From Phycisphaerales bacterium UBA854 (GTDB lineage: Bacteria > Planctomycetota > Phycisphaerae > Phycisphaerales > SM1A02), in the NCBI GenBank assembly GCA_002295885.1, contig DBGM01000032.1, positions 51,594-90,943 of the forward strand: a stretch of 39,350 bases of DNA. The letters run 5' to 3'. Below are positions 32,022-39,350 of the stretch, piece after piece. Under the pieces are notes generated by a model that was given only the letters and a program-made list of their open reading frames with translations, did not search any database and was not told where the DNA came from. The stretch's first letter is position 1; the number at the start of each line of letters is the position of its first letter. Position numbers and translations under genes: made by a program.

Positions 32022-32741
32022 ATGGATGCGATCCGGATCAGCCGCCAACTCTGCAAGGACGTGGATCGACTGCGATTCGAGCCGCCCACGGCCTTCGTCT
32101 ACAACCCGCTCGATTATGCGTCATCGGCGGTCGAGCAGTACCTGGATCGCTGGGCGTCTCCCGGCATCGATGTGCTGCTGCTCGGAATGAACCCGGGTCC
32201 GTGGGGCATGGCCCAGACCGGCATTCCCTTCGGAGAGGTGAACGCGGTTCGCGAGTACCTCGGCATCGATGCCGAGATTCGCAAGCCCGCCATCGAGCAT
32301 CCCAAGCGCCCGATCCTCGGGCTCGACTGTCAGCGCAGCGAGGTCAGCGGCCGGCGACTGTGGGGCTGGGCCGCGGAGCGGTATCCGACTGCAGACGAGT
32401 TCTTCCGGCAGTTCTTCATCTGGAACTACTGTCCACTCGCCTTCCTCGAGGAGGGAGGGCGCAACCGTACGCCTGACAAGCTGCCCGTCGAGGAGCGTGA
32501 CGCGTTGTTTGCACCGTGCGACCGCGCGTTGAAGGATCTGGTCGACTATCTGGAGCCAGGTCGGGTGGTCGGAGTCGGTGCATTCGCGACGAAGCGGGTC
32601 CAGGCGGTGCTGCCGGAGGTGGAGGTGGGGACCATCCTGCACCCGAGCCCGGCGTCGCCGGCCGCGAACCGCGGTTGGGCGCCGCAGGCCGAGCGGCAAC
32701 TCATCGAGATGGGCATCACCCTGCCGACCGCGGTGGGCTGA
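32022..32741 (+). CDS. smug1: SMUG1-type uracil-DNA glycosylase
   Basis: A 239-residue protein very close in pattern to animal SMUG1. The catalytic loop GMNPGPWGMAQTGIPFGEV places N57, as human N85. KPAIEHPKRPILGLDCQRSE and SEVSGRRLWGW lie in the middle, FFIWNYCPLAFL carries N135 (base recognition), and ILHPSPASPAANRGW gives H207 as the intercalating-loop histidine. It excises uracil and hydroxymethyluracil from DNA in base-excision repair. SMUG1 is scattered in bacteria. The ATG at 32022 is the only good start. It diverges from the efflux operon and is followed 39 nt later by the methyltransferase-like gene. Confidence 0.93.
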   Translation: MDAIRISRQLCKDVDRLRFEPPTAFVYNPLDYASSAVEQYLDRWASPGIDVLLLGMNPGPWGMAQTGIPFGEVNAVREYLGIDAEIRKPAIEHPKRPILGLDCQRSEVSGRRLWGWAAERYPTADEFFRQFFIWNYCPLAFLEEGGRNRTPDKLPVEERDALFAPCDRALKDLVDYLEPGRVVGVGAFATKRVQAVLPEVEVGTILHPSPASPAANRGWAPQAERQLIEMGITLPTAVG

Positions 32742-32780
32742 TCCGCCTCGCCCCATCCCGGCAACGGGTACCATCGCGGC

Positions 32781-33656
32781 ATGGAGCCGGACACGACAAG
32801 CATCTTCCTGCTCGACGGTGCCACCGGCACCGAACTCGATCGGCGTGGAGTCGATGTCGGCCTGCCGTTGTGGTCGGCGCGGGCGATGCTCGAGGCGCCG
32901 GATGTACTCGAGACCGTGCACCGCGACTATCTGCAGGCGGGAGCGCAGGCGGTCACGACCAACACCTTCCGGACGCATCGACGATCCCTGGGCAAGGAGG
33001 GGTACGGTGACCGGGCCGAGGGTCTGACCCGGGACGCAGTCGCAATCGCGACCGCAGCCCGCGACGCGATCAATCCGGAGGCCATGGTGCTCGGCAGCGT
33101 CGCGCCGCTGGAGGACTGCTACACGCCGGATCTCGCGCCCGATGCCGATGCCTGCCGCCGCGAGCACACGCAGCTGATCGAACAGCTGGTCGGTGCCGAA
33201 GTCGATCTCGTGCTGCTGCAGACGATGTCATCGGCCCACGAGTCGCTGGCCGCGGCTGCGGCCGCCGAAGCGTGTGCACCGGGAAGCTGGGCGATCAGCT
33301 TCTGCCTTGCTCCGGGTGAACCGGGGGTGCTGATGGACGGCACTCCGTTGGCGAAGGTCGTCTCCGAACTTGGATCGCCGCGTTTCGTCGGCATCAACTG
33401 CATCGCCGCCACCCTCATGGCGGATCAGGTGCGTCACCTGCGTTCGCTCGTGGGTGACGGCACGCCGGTGGCCGCATGCGGCAACGTGGGGTATCCGGAC
33501 GATGAGGTCGGGTGGATCAACACCGATGCCATCGAGCCGGGCATCTACGCTGCGCTCGTGCAGGACTGGATCGAGGCGGGAGCCGACATCGTCGGTGGAT
33601 GCTGCGGCACCACGCCCGCGACCATCCGTGCCATCAGTGATTCGCTGGGACGCTGA
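32781..33656 (+). CDS. Homocysteine S-methyltransferase family protein
   Basis: A 291-residue TIM-barrel protein. LLDGATGTELDRRGVDV is the signature first strand and loop. TTNTFRTHRRSL lies near 59-70. The zinc site is formed by C207 (VGINC) and C274-C275 (VGGCCGTTP), all present. The domain is complete but no cobalamin domains follow, so it acts as a stand-alone enzyme of the MmuM/BHMT type. The expected role is transfer of a methyl group (from S-methylmethionine, betaine or a similar donor) to homocysteine, giving methionine. It lies downstream of smug1 on the same strand and converges with the DinB-like gene (stops 6 nt apart). Confidence 0.9.
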   Translation: MEPDTTSIFLLDGATGTELDRRGVDVGLPLWSARAMLEAPDVLETVHRDYLQAGAQAVTTNTFRTHRRSLGKEGYGDRAEGLTRDAVAIATAARDAINPEAMVLGSVAPLEDCYTPDLAPDADACRREHTQLIEQLVGAEVDLVLLQTMSSAHESLAAAAAAEACAPGSWAISFCLAPGEPGVLMDGTPLAKVVSELGSPRFVGINCIAATLMADQVRHLRSLVGDGTPVAACGNVGYPDDEVGWINTDAIEPGIYAALVQDWIEAGADIVGGCCGTTPATIRAISDSLGR

Positions 33657-33662
33657 TTCCGC

Positions 33663-34169
33663 TCAGGAGGCCGGGCCCATGCCGGAGACCCGGCGCCAGG
33701 CGCTGATCTGGCCGAGGTGGAACATGATGTGGCCGATGAACATGAAGGAGGCCACTCCACCCATGGTCGGAAACCGGTCCGCGAAGAAGGTTTCGGAGCT
33801 GGAGGCGGCGAAGGCCGACTCGTCGAGGGATTCCATGAAGTCCGCCGCGGCGGTGATCCGTTCGTTGAAGGCGGCGATGGATGAAGCCTTGTCGGGGTAC
33901 GACGACGCGTCATCCGTGCATTCGACACCGTGCTTGTAGAGGGCTTCGTCCTCGTCCCGGAGTTCGATGTCGCTCCCCAGCATCTGCATGCAGACCCCCG
34001 CGTAGTAGGCGGTGTGTCCGAGGACGAAGGCGGGGTGATTGATCGTGCTTCCGCATCGGTCGGCCCACTTGGCTTCATCAATGTCGCCGGTCAGCATGGC
34101 GGCGTAGTCGATCAGAAAACGGGTTGGGGCCACGAGCGTCATGGCGGTGGGGGCGGTGGTGTCGTTCAC
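33663..34169 (-). CDS. DinB-like four-helix protein
   Basis: A 168-residue protein from a GTG at 34169, chosen because GGAAGGAAG lies 6 bases upstream; the ATG at 34142 has no such site. Histidines at HPAFVLGHTAYYAG and HIMFHLGQISAWRRVSGMGP have the spacing of the DinB/YfiT metal-binding four-helix bundle. Such proteins often act as thiol-dependent transferases or remain of unknown function. It follows the cardiolipin synthase gene by 58 nt on the same strand. Confidence 0.75.
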   Translation of the reverse strand: MNDTTAPTAMTLVAPTRFLIDYAAMLTGDIDEAKWADRCGSTINHPAFVLGHTAYYAGVCMQMLGSDIELRDEDEALYKHGVECTDDASSYPDKASSIAAFNERITAAADFMESLDESAFAASSSETFFADRFPTMGGVASFMFIGHIMFHLGQISAWRRVSGMGPAS

Positions 34170-34227
34170 GGGTGTCTTCCTTCCGGTTCTGGGGTGCCCA
34201 GGGTGGGAATCAGTGCAGTCGGAGTGT

Positions 34228-35658
34228 CTAGAGAAGCGGCCCGAACATGCGGGCGATGCCTTCCTTGACGGTGCCGTAGTGGCTGTCTGATTCGAGTTCG
34301 TGGCATTCGCACTTGGCGGCGAGTTCGGTGATCCAACGTTCGATGTCACGGATGCCCGGCTCCGAGTAGATCATCATCGCCGTCTCGTAGTTGAGGAACA
34401 GGCTGCGCATGTCCATGTTGGCGGAGCCGATGACCGCGAGTTCGTCGTCCATCAGCACCAGCTTGGCATGCACCATGCCCGGCATGTAGCGGAGCACGCG
34501 TGCGCCAGCCTCCTGGCATTCACGGACGTAGGCCTCCCGGGCCCAGTCGGCCATCTTCATCCCGGAGTCCTGAGGCACCAGAATCAGGACGTCGGTTCCC
34601 CGCCGGGCGGCGGAGGCCAGTGCGCTGCACATCGCCTCGTCGGGTACGAAGAACGGGGTGACGATCCAGATCCGCTTTCTGGCCAGGAAGGTCATGGACA
34701 TGAACGCGTCGTGGATCGGATCGCCGTCGATGTCCGGTCCGGAGGGGACGATCTGCACGACCTGTCCGTCCTCCCGGGGTTCGCAGGCGGGGCGTGGTTC
34801 GTAGGATTCACCACTGGCGAACCGCCAGTCGTGGCAGAACACGTCGAGGTAGGTCTGGACGCCGGGTCCCTCGATGCGCATCGAGCAGTCCTTCCATCTC
34901 GATGGCAGCTCGGTGGGGCCGATGTACTCGTCGGCGATGTTCGTGCCGCCGCTGATCACCACGGTGTCGTCGAAGATCGCGATCTTGCGGTGATTGCGCA
35001 GGTTCCACGATCCGCGAAGCGGGTTGTGGAGCATGGGCATGAAGAAGGACAGCTTGCCGCCGGCCTCGAGCAACGAGGCGAACTTCGCTCGCTGCTTCGT
35101 GGCGCGCAGTTTCTTGGGGTGGGTGGAATCACCGATGGCATCAATCAGCAGTCGGACCTCGACGCCCTCGCGGGCTCGTCGGGTCAGGTGATCGATGATC
35201 GACAGTCCGACCTCGTCGAGGGCGAAAATGAAGGTCTCGATGCAGATCGATCGCTCAGCTTCTTCGATTCCCTTGATCATCTGCTCGTAGATCTCGATGC
35301 CCGTTCCCAGAAGCTCGATCCGATTGCCCGACGAGGCGCCGGCGGCTCCGAACGAGCGGATGAGCTGCTCGATCCGCTGGGCGCCGAAGTCGGACACGTC
35401 TTCGGTCTCCTGTTCCTTGACGGTCAGAAACCCCTTGCGTTCGGTCAGTCTTCGCCATTTTCGGCCGCCCATGAACATGAACAGCGGCACGGAGATCCAG
35501 GGACAGATCAGGATGCCCAGAAGCCAGGCGACGGACGACTGGGGAGATCGTCTCTGCTTGAGCATGTAGACGATCGTGACCACCCCCATGAATACGCCGA
35601 TGACGATGAAGGCGTAGATGGACGTGATCCAGAACGTGACGGCGAGGGTGGGGGTCAT
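34228..35658 (-). CDS. cls: Cardiolipin synthase (phospholipase D family)
   Basis: A 476-residue protein. Two N-terminal membrane segments (IYAFIVIGVFMGVVTIVYML; SVAWLLGILICPWISVPLFM) are followed by two phospholipase D domains. HKD motifs are intact: H223/K225/D230 in NHRKIAIFDD and H397/K399/D404 in VHAKLVLMDD, each followed by the usual G-G/S-x-N. Length and order fit bacterial Cls. It condenses two phosphatidylglycerol molecules to cardiolipin at the inner membrane. It lies about 105 nt downstream of the unassigned paralogue at 35764, on the same strand. Confidence 0.93.
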   Translation of the reverse strand: MTPTLAVTFWITSIYAFIVIGVFMGVVTIVYMLKQRRSPQSSVAWLLGILICPWISVPLFMFMGGRKWRRLTERKGFLTVKEQETEDVSDFGAQRIEQLIRSFGAAGASSGNRIELLGTGIEIYEQMIKGIEEAERSICIETFIFALDEVGLSIIDHLTRRAREGVEVRLLIDAIGDSTHPKKLRATKQRAKFASLLEAGGKLSFFMPMLHNPLRGSWNLRNHRKIAIFDDTVVISGGTNIADEYIGPTELPSRWKDCSMRIEGPGVQTYLDVFCHDWRFASGESYEPRPACEPREDGQVVQIVPSGPDIDGDPIHDAFMSMTFLARKRIWIVTPFFVPDEAMCSALASAARRGTDVLILVPQDSGMKMADWAREAYVRECQEAGARVLRYMPGMVHAKLVLMDDELAVIGSANMDMRSLFLNYETAMMIYSEPGIRDIERWITELAAKCECHELESDSHYGTVKEGIARMFGPLL

Positions 35659-35763
35659 GCCTCTGCGAACTCCTTCGTATCCGCTCGTTGCGGACTGGAT
35701 CCGTATTCTAGTCGAAGGGGAGTCGGAACTGCACGGATACGGTGGGACTCCGCCGGCGGTTGC

Positions 35764-36822
35764 TCATTCCGCAGTCCCCTTCAGGGAACCCTCGAATGCG
35801 GCGCCGTCGCCCAGTGAAAATAGGAGATGGAAGCCGGTCTCCGGTTCTCCGGGTTCGGATGCGACCAGTTCCAGGTGCATGGAGACCAGCCGACCGGCCC
35901 GGACGGTGATGGGTTCGCGGCATCGCATCTCCACACGGGTGATGCGATGGACAACCGATACGCTGGACCGTCCGCTGAGCTGCAGCACCGGGGCGAGTGA
36001 TCGCTCGAGCATGCGAATCGAGCAGTCGAGGGCCATGCGTTCCGGCCGCCGGAGAAAGAGCGGGGCGAGTCTTCGAATGAACCGGTATCGGGGTCGAAAG
36101 GAGATGATGTATCGGCTGCGATCGAGCTGTTCGAAATACTTGGGCCGGTACTCCTTGAGTTGCCAGCCGTGGTTGAGTTCGAACATGCTGTGTCGGCGGA
36201 TCCAGGCGTGTGTGAAATGCAGGGGGTACCGTCGTTCGGGATCGGGGGACGCAATGTCCGGGAGCGAATCCGATCCGACTCTCGCCTGCGTCTCCGCGTG
36301 CCCGGGCTCATCGAGCAGGCCATACCGGGCCATCGCTTCGGCGTGCCCGTCATCCGTGCGGCAGTGGAACTTGAATCGGTCGAACTTGTTCTTCCGAGTG
36401 TGGTTCGTGAGGCTTATCTGGATCGTCATCCGTCGATTGGGGTCGATGCGGATCGGCCGGGCCAACGACATCTCGAAGTTCATGGAGATTCCCCAGGTGC
36501 GGCCCGGCAGGCGGCAGCGATCGCGCATGATCGCGTAGAGACAGCGGGAAATCATCCGGTTCAGGCAGTGCGGGGGCATCGTCTCGGGCCGCCCGAGCAG
36601 GATCGGGAGGAGCATCCGGTAGAGGAAGTACCGCGGCTTGAAGGTGCACACGAAGTCGCCGGGCTCCGTCTCCGTCATGGAGATCAGGCGGAAGTCCTTG
36701 GTGTGCCATCCGAAGTCGAAGACGAACAGCCGTCGCAGGTGGTACCACCGCTGGGCCTTGACCAGCGGTGTCGCTCGACGGTTCCGTGGCTGTGCTGCAT
36801 CGTGGTCCGGGGGGGATGGCAT
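35764..36822 (-). CDS. Unassigned protein, internal duplication (paralogue 1)
   Basis: A 352-residue protein that I cannot assign to a family. It is built of two modules of about 130 residues. The first starts at WYHLRRLFVFDFGWHTKDFR (26-45) and includes FVCTFKPRYFLYRMLLPI; the second starts at WIRRHSMFELNHGWQLKEYR and includes YIISFRPRYRFIRRLAPLFL. Each module has a GW-x-x-K strand motif, an F-[KR]-P-R-Y segment, a basic hydrophobic helix, and a C-terminal strand pair. No signal peptide or clear membrane span; the many R/K plus hydrophobic residues would suit binding at membrane surfaces or nucleic acids. It is a tandem paralogue of the gene at 36927. No ribosome site is visible before the ATG. 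Confidence 0.72.
   Translation of the reverse strand: MPSPPDHDAAQPRNRRATPLVKAQRWYHLRRLFVFDFGWHTKDFRLISMTETEPGDFVCTFKPRYFLYRMLLPILLGRPETMPPHCLNRMISRCLYAIMRDRCRLPGRTWGISMNFEMSLARPIRIDPNRRMTIQISLTNHTRKNKFDRFKFHCRTDDGHAEAMARYGLLDEPGHAETQARVGSDSLPDIASPDPERRYPLHFTHAWIRRHSMFELNHGWQLKEYRPKYFEQLDRSRYIISFRPRYRFIRRLAPLFLRRPERMALDCSIRMLERSLAPVLQLSGRSSVSVVHRITRVEMRCREPITVRAGRLVSMHLELVASEPGEPETGFHLLFSLGDGAAFEGSLKGTAE
36661..36768 (-). repeat. 108-bp near-identical segment, copy 1
   Basis: This part of paralogue 1 (codons for about VKAQRWYHLRRLFVFDFG onward to the ETEP region) matches 37866-37973 base for base without gaps, with 6 mismatches in 108. The rest of the two genes has diverged much further. It indicates tandem duplication followed by local conversion or strong constraint. 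Confidence 0.75.
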
Positions 36823-36926
36823 GGAGCAGAGGGTATCTGCAATGATCTGTACTGGCTAGATTCGGGCCATGTCGAACACAGACAAGTTGCCCATGAGCGA
36901 GAACAGGCGACAGTGCATCGCTGGGG

Positions 36927-38027
36927 CTACGAGGCGTAGCTTTGCAACGGGTTGCAGCCGATGCTCTCCGGGTGGAAGGCTTGCACCAATACGGTTCCGA
37001 AAAAATCCCCCTCATCACCGATCGAGAAGTCGCACCGCCATTGGTTTGGGCAGCCGTCTTTTTGTTCCTTTACGGTCAACGACATCAACATGAGGCGATT
37101 CCAGCGGACGACGAGCCTCTTCCGGCAGGATAACTTCAGACTCAGGATCGAGATGGTGCATTTATCGTCAAGTCGCCCGGAGGCCCGCAGTATGGCGAGG
37201 ATGGAGCGATCGAGCATTCGAATTGCGCAGTCCGCCGCCACCAGTTCGGGACGTTTCAGAAGCAGCGGTGCGATCATGCGGATGAGGCGGTAGCGGGGGC
37301 GAAAGGAGATCACAAAGGTGTCATCGTCGATCTGCCTGAGGACTTTCGGGCGATATTCCTTCAATTGCCACCCATGGTTCAGTTCGAACATGCTGTTGCG
37401 ACGAATCCATCTGCGGCTGAAGCGATGCGGATAGTCCGATGGATCGGCAGGTGATGGTTGGGGGTTGGCGGAAGCATCCGCCGATTCTTCTTGTAAGGCT
37501 TTGCTTCTGGGGTCATCAACAATTGCATTCATGGACACGCCTGTGGCGGATCCATCATCGAGGTCGAACTCAAAGATCCACGAGTCATAGTTGCGAGTGC
37601 AGCGGTGGTTTCTTGCCTTGATAGTGATCGATTGCCTCGCGTTCGGGTCGATCACGATCGGCTTGCAGATGTCCATGCTGAACTTCATGAGGATTCCCCA
37701 CGTTCGCCCTGGCGTGCTGCATTGCCAACGTTCGATGGGATACAGGGATCTCGAAACCATTCGAAAGATGGTGTCGTAGGGTAGGGTTTCTGATCTTCCC
37801 AGCAGCAGGGGAAGGAGTTTGCGATACAGACGGTATCGCGGCTTGAATGTGCACACGAACTCGTCGGGCTCCGTCTCCGTCATTGAGATCAGCCGGAAGT
37901 CCTTGGTGTGCCATCCGAAGTCGAAGACGAACAGCCGTCGCAGGTGATACCAGCGCTGTACCTTGACCAGCGGGGCGGGCTCATCGGTCACCGGGTGTGC
38001 CGTGTCGTGATCCTGCGGGGCTTCCAT
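36927..38027 (-). CDS. Unassigned protein, internal duplication (paralogue 2)
   Basis: A 366-residue protein with the same plan as the neighbouring paralogue. Module 1 (about 27-160) has FVFDFGWHTKDFR, FVCTFKPRYRLYRKLLPLLL and TWGILMKFSMDICKPIVIDP. Module 2 (about 206-340) has MFELNHGWQLKEYR, FVISFRPRYRLIRMIAPLLL and CTISILSLKLSCRKRLVVRW. Between them lies a Ser/Asp/Pro-rich linker (about 172-203) not matched in length by paralogue 1. The coding sequence from about 36930 to 37760 is visibly richer in A and T than its neighbours. A 5' leader GCAGAGCGTATC (38033-38044, plus-strand reading) is shared with paralogue 1. Function unknown; no catalytic motif seen. Confidence 0.72.
   Translation of the reverse strand: MEAPQDHDTAHPVTDEPAPLVKVQRWYHLRRLFVFDFGWHTKDFRLISMTETEPDEFVCTFKPRYRLYRKLLPLLLGRSETLPYDTIFRMVSRSLYPIERWQCSTPGRTWGILMKFSMDICKPIVIDPNARQSITIKARNHRCTRNYDSWIFEFDLDDGSATGVSMNAIVDDPRSKALQEESADASANPQPSPADPSDYPHRFSRRWIRRNSMFELNHGWQLKEYRPKVLRQIDDDTFVISFRPRYRLIRMIAPLLLKRPELVAADCAIRMLDRSILAILRASGRLDDKCTISILSLKLSCRKRLVVRWNRLMLMSLTVKEQKDGCPNQWRCDFSIGDEGDFFGTVLVQAFHPESIGCNPLQSYAS
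37866..37973 (-). repeat. 108-bp near-identical segment, copy 2
   Basis: Second copy of the 108-bp direct repeat, at the 5' end of paralogue 2. It differs from 36661-36768 at 6 positions, mostly in third codon positions or conservative changes (for example A to V after LVK). Confidence 0.75.
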
Positions 38028-38119
38028 GCGATGCAGAGCGTATCAGGAGACGTCTTCCTCATTTGGTGCATGTTGATAAATCGAATCACGATGCACGTCA
38101 CGGATGACGCCGGATGGAC

Positions 38120-38308
38120 TCAACCCAGGTGGAGCAGCCAGTCGGACAGCTTCAGGAAACGGCCGAACAGGTATCCGATGCCCAGGCCGACGATGGCACC
38201 GACGACCGTGAGGGCGACCGATGAGAAGTAGCTGCCGGCGGCGGTCGCGACGATGATCGCGCCGATGATCATGCAGAAGGCAATCCAGATGAATCGAAAC
38301 AGTTTCAT
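38120..38308 (-). CDS. Small two-helix membrane protein (62 aa)
   Basis: A 62-residue protein with AGGAG 6 bases before the ATG at 38308. Two hydrophobic helices (FIWIAFCMIIGAIIVATAAG; ALTVVGAIVGLGIGYLFGRF), the second glycine-rich, with a short LKLSDWLLHLG tail. No family recognised. It begins 9 nt after the stop of the serine hydrolase and is probably co-transcribed with it. Confidence 0.7.
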   Translation of the reverse strand: MKLFRFIWIAFCMIIGAIIVATAAGSYFSSVALTVVGAIVGLGIGYLFGRFLKLSDWLLHLG

Positions 38309-38317
38309 GGTCGTCTC

Positions 38318-39350
38318 CTAGGGTTGATCGAAGATGCAGTCTTCGTACCGTCGGTAGAGTTCGTAGGCCGGGGCGTCGTTGAAGGGGAGCAGTTGGAAGA
38401 AGGCCACCACTGCGATGCCTCGGTCCCGGTCCACGCTGTAGTAGGTGTTGAAGATGCCGGCCCAGTAGCCGGTCCCCTGGGGGCGGCGGCCGCGTTCGTC
38501 CGGGTTCGATTCGACCGCCCAGGCGAAACTGTACCGGTCGTTGTCGTCGAGAAAGCAGCGTTCCGCGTCGTCGGGGCCTCGACGCATGGGGTCGTGGGGG
38601 TCGTATTCGATCGACATCCCGTCCACGAGCTGGTTGGTGAAGAAGGTGTCGACCGACGATTCGCTGAGGATCCGCGTCCCGTCGAGTTCGCCACCCCGGA
38701 CCAGGCAGGTGAGGAAGCGAAGGTAGTCGTGGGGCGTGCTGAGCAGGCCGCCGCCGCCGTAGAAGCGTTCCATGGGCACCGGCCGCATGCTGGGCAGGGG
38801 GATGAGCAGGCCCGTCATGGGGTCGCGGTTGACCATCTGCACCAGGTCGGCGCGGACGTCGTCCGTAAGGTTGTAGCCCGTCCGGTTCATCCGCAGGGGA
38901 ACGAAGATGTGCTGCTTGAAGTAGGAGTCGAGGTCCTGGCCGGAGACGCGTTCGACGACCCGGCCGGCGATGCCGAGGTTGCGGCCGTAGTGCCATCGTT
39001 CGCCCGCTTCGAAGATCCGTCGTGGCTGGAGGCCGTCGAAGCCCCAGTCGTACTTGTCGTCGGGAATGCTCTCGGGCGACGGCCATTCCGTGCTGGCGGG
39101 ATCGATGCCCATGTCCCGTTTGATCCGATCGCTGTTGAAGAAGTACCCGAAGCCGGCGGTGTGGGTCAGGAGATGCCGCATGGTCACGGGGACGGTCGCT
39201 TCACGTTGCGAAAGGTCCTCCTGCAGGATGCCGATTTCGTCGAGCTCGGGGAGGTAGTCGGACACCGGTGCGTCGAGATCGATCTTGCCGGCCTCCACCA
39301 GCTGCATGACCGCGGTCGCGGTGACCGCCTTGGTCATCGAGGCGATCTCG
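38318..39350 (-). CDS. Serine beta-lactamase-like hydrolase, C-terminal part
   Basis: The gene is cut by the right edge; 344 residues are visible. The visible start EIASMTKAVTATAVMQLVEA carries the S-x-x-K nucleophile motif (SMTK), so only the N-terminus and any signal peptide are missing. Further family features are LDAPVSDYLPEL, MRHLLTHTAGFGYFF, WHYGRNLGIAGRVVERVSGQ (Y-x-N region), LRMNRTGYNLTDD and FYGGGGLLSTPHDYLRFL. It belongs to the class C beta-lactamase/esterase/D-aminopeptidase superfamily; most such exported members in environmental bacteria are esterases or peptidases rather than resistance enzymes. Confidence 0.9.
   Translation of the reverse strand, partial: EIASMTKAVTATAVMQLVEAGKIDLDAPVSDYLPELDEIGILQEDLSQREATVPVTMRHLLTHTAGFGYFFNSDRIKRDMGIDPASTEWPSPESIPDDKYDWGFDGLQPRRIFEAGERWHYGRNLGIAGRVVERVSGQDLDSYFKQHIFVPLRMNRTGYNLTDDVRADLVQMVNRDPMTGLLIPLPSMRPVPMERFYGGGGLLSTPHDYLRFLTCLVRGGELDGTRILSESSVDTFFTNQLVDGMSIEYDPHDPMRRGPDDAERCFLDDNDRYSFAWAVESNPDERGRRPQGTGYWAGIFNTYYSVDRDRGIAVVAFFQLLPFNDAPAYELYRRYEDCIFDQP

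Noticed and set aside
31426..32190. A 254-codon plus-strand frame covering the Cys-rich gene and the start of smug1
   Set aside because: It is antisense to the signal-peptide-bearing Cys-rich protein and overlaps smug1 in another frame; its translation shows no family features.
38318..39350. An antibiotic-resistance beta-lactamase
   Set aside because: The SxxK motif and overall pattern are shared with esterases and D-aminopeptidases; nothing in the sequence or context supports beta-lactam hydrolysis.

Overview
The window is GC-rich, densely packed bacterial chromosome and most likely comes from a marine planctomycete of the Phycisphaerae type. Three things point there. A secreted zinc carboxypeptidase ends in a dockerin-like tail with two GDVDGNG / ADINGD type loops, which is common on exported proteins of Phycisphaerales. 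There are Tat-exported Gfo/Idh/MocA oxidoreductase and PQQ-type sugar dehydrogenase genes. Many small, unassigned membrane proteins lie between housekeeping genes. No rRNA, tRNA, insertion sequence, prophage or CRISPR array was seen.

Layout. 1-2.4 kb: the start of folE2 (minus, cut by the window edge), a secreted sugar dehydrogenase coupled to a GNAT acetyltransferase, and a BamE-like lipoprotein. 2.6-7.4 kb: a membrane protein, the M14 carboxypeptidase, a 51-residue membrane protein, an aquaporin and an unassigned gene. 7.5-11.3 kb (minus): an apparent operon of methyltransferase, Tat-type oxidoreductase, PAS/HWE-type histidine kinase, stand-alone receiver domain and small membrane protein. 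11.4-18.6 kb (plus): M1 metallopeptidase, a TerB-like/DUF4145-like coupled pair, 1-Cys peroxiredoxin, an ArsM-like methyltransferase, ychF and a membrane protein. 18.6-24.9 kb: pyruvate oxidase-like ThDP enzyme, small membrane proteins, a MarC family protein, RarD, a VOC protein, a ThuA-SnoaL fusion and a ribbon-helix-helix-like microprotein.

24.9-31.8 kb (minus) is the largest coherent system. It is a seven-gene tripartite efflux operon in this order: a very cysteine-rich exported protein, a TolC-family channel, an HlyD-type adaptor, an ABC ATPase, two FtsX-type permeases, and a lipoprotein with a Cys-rich PWDYCC motif. Four successive junctions overlap by ATGA or are 2 nt apart. Cys-rich exported proteins at both ends suggest a metal- or thiol-linked export function, which is an inference.

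32-39.35 kb: a SMUG1-type uracil-DNA glycosylase and a homocysteine methyltransferase-like protein (plus). On the minus strand follow a DinB-like protein, cardiolipin synthase, two tandem paralogues of a family I do not recognise, a small membrane protein and the C-terminal part of a serine beta-lactamase-like hydrolase. Each paralogue is itself an internal duplication of a module of about 130 residues.

Organisation. Convergent neighbours are packed very tightly. Seven of nine convergent pairs have stop codons 0-9 nt apart, several inside short inverted repeats. Many co-directional neighbours overlap by ATGA or TGATG, so translational coupling appears to be a main mode of co-expression here. 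All functional calls come from reading motifs by eye; no database search was run.
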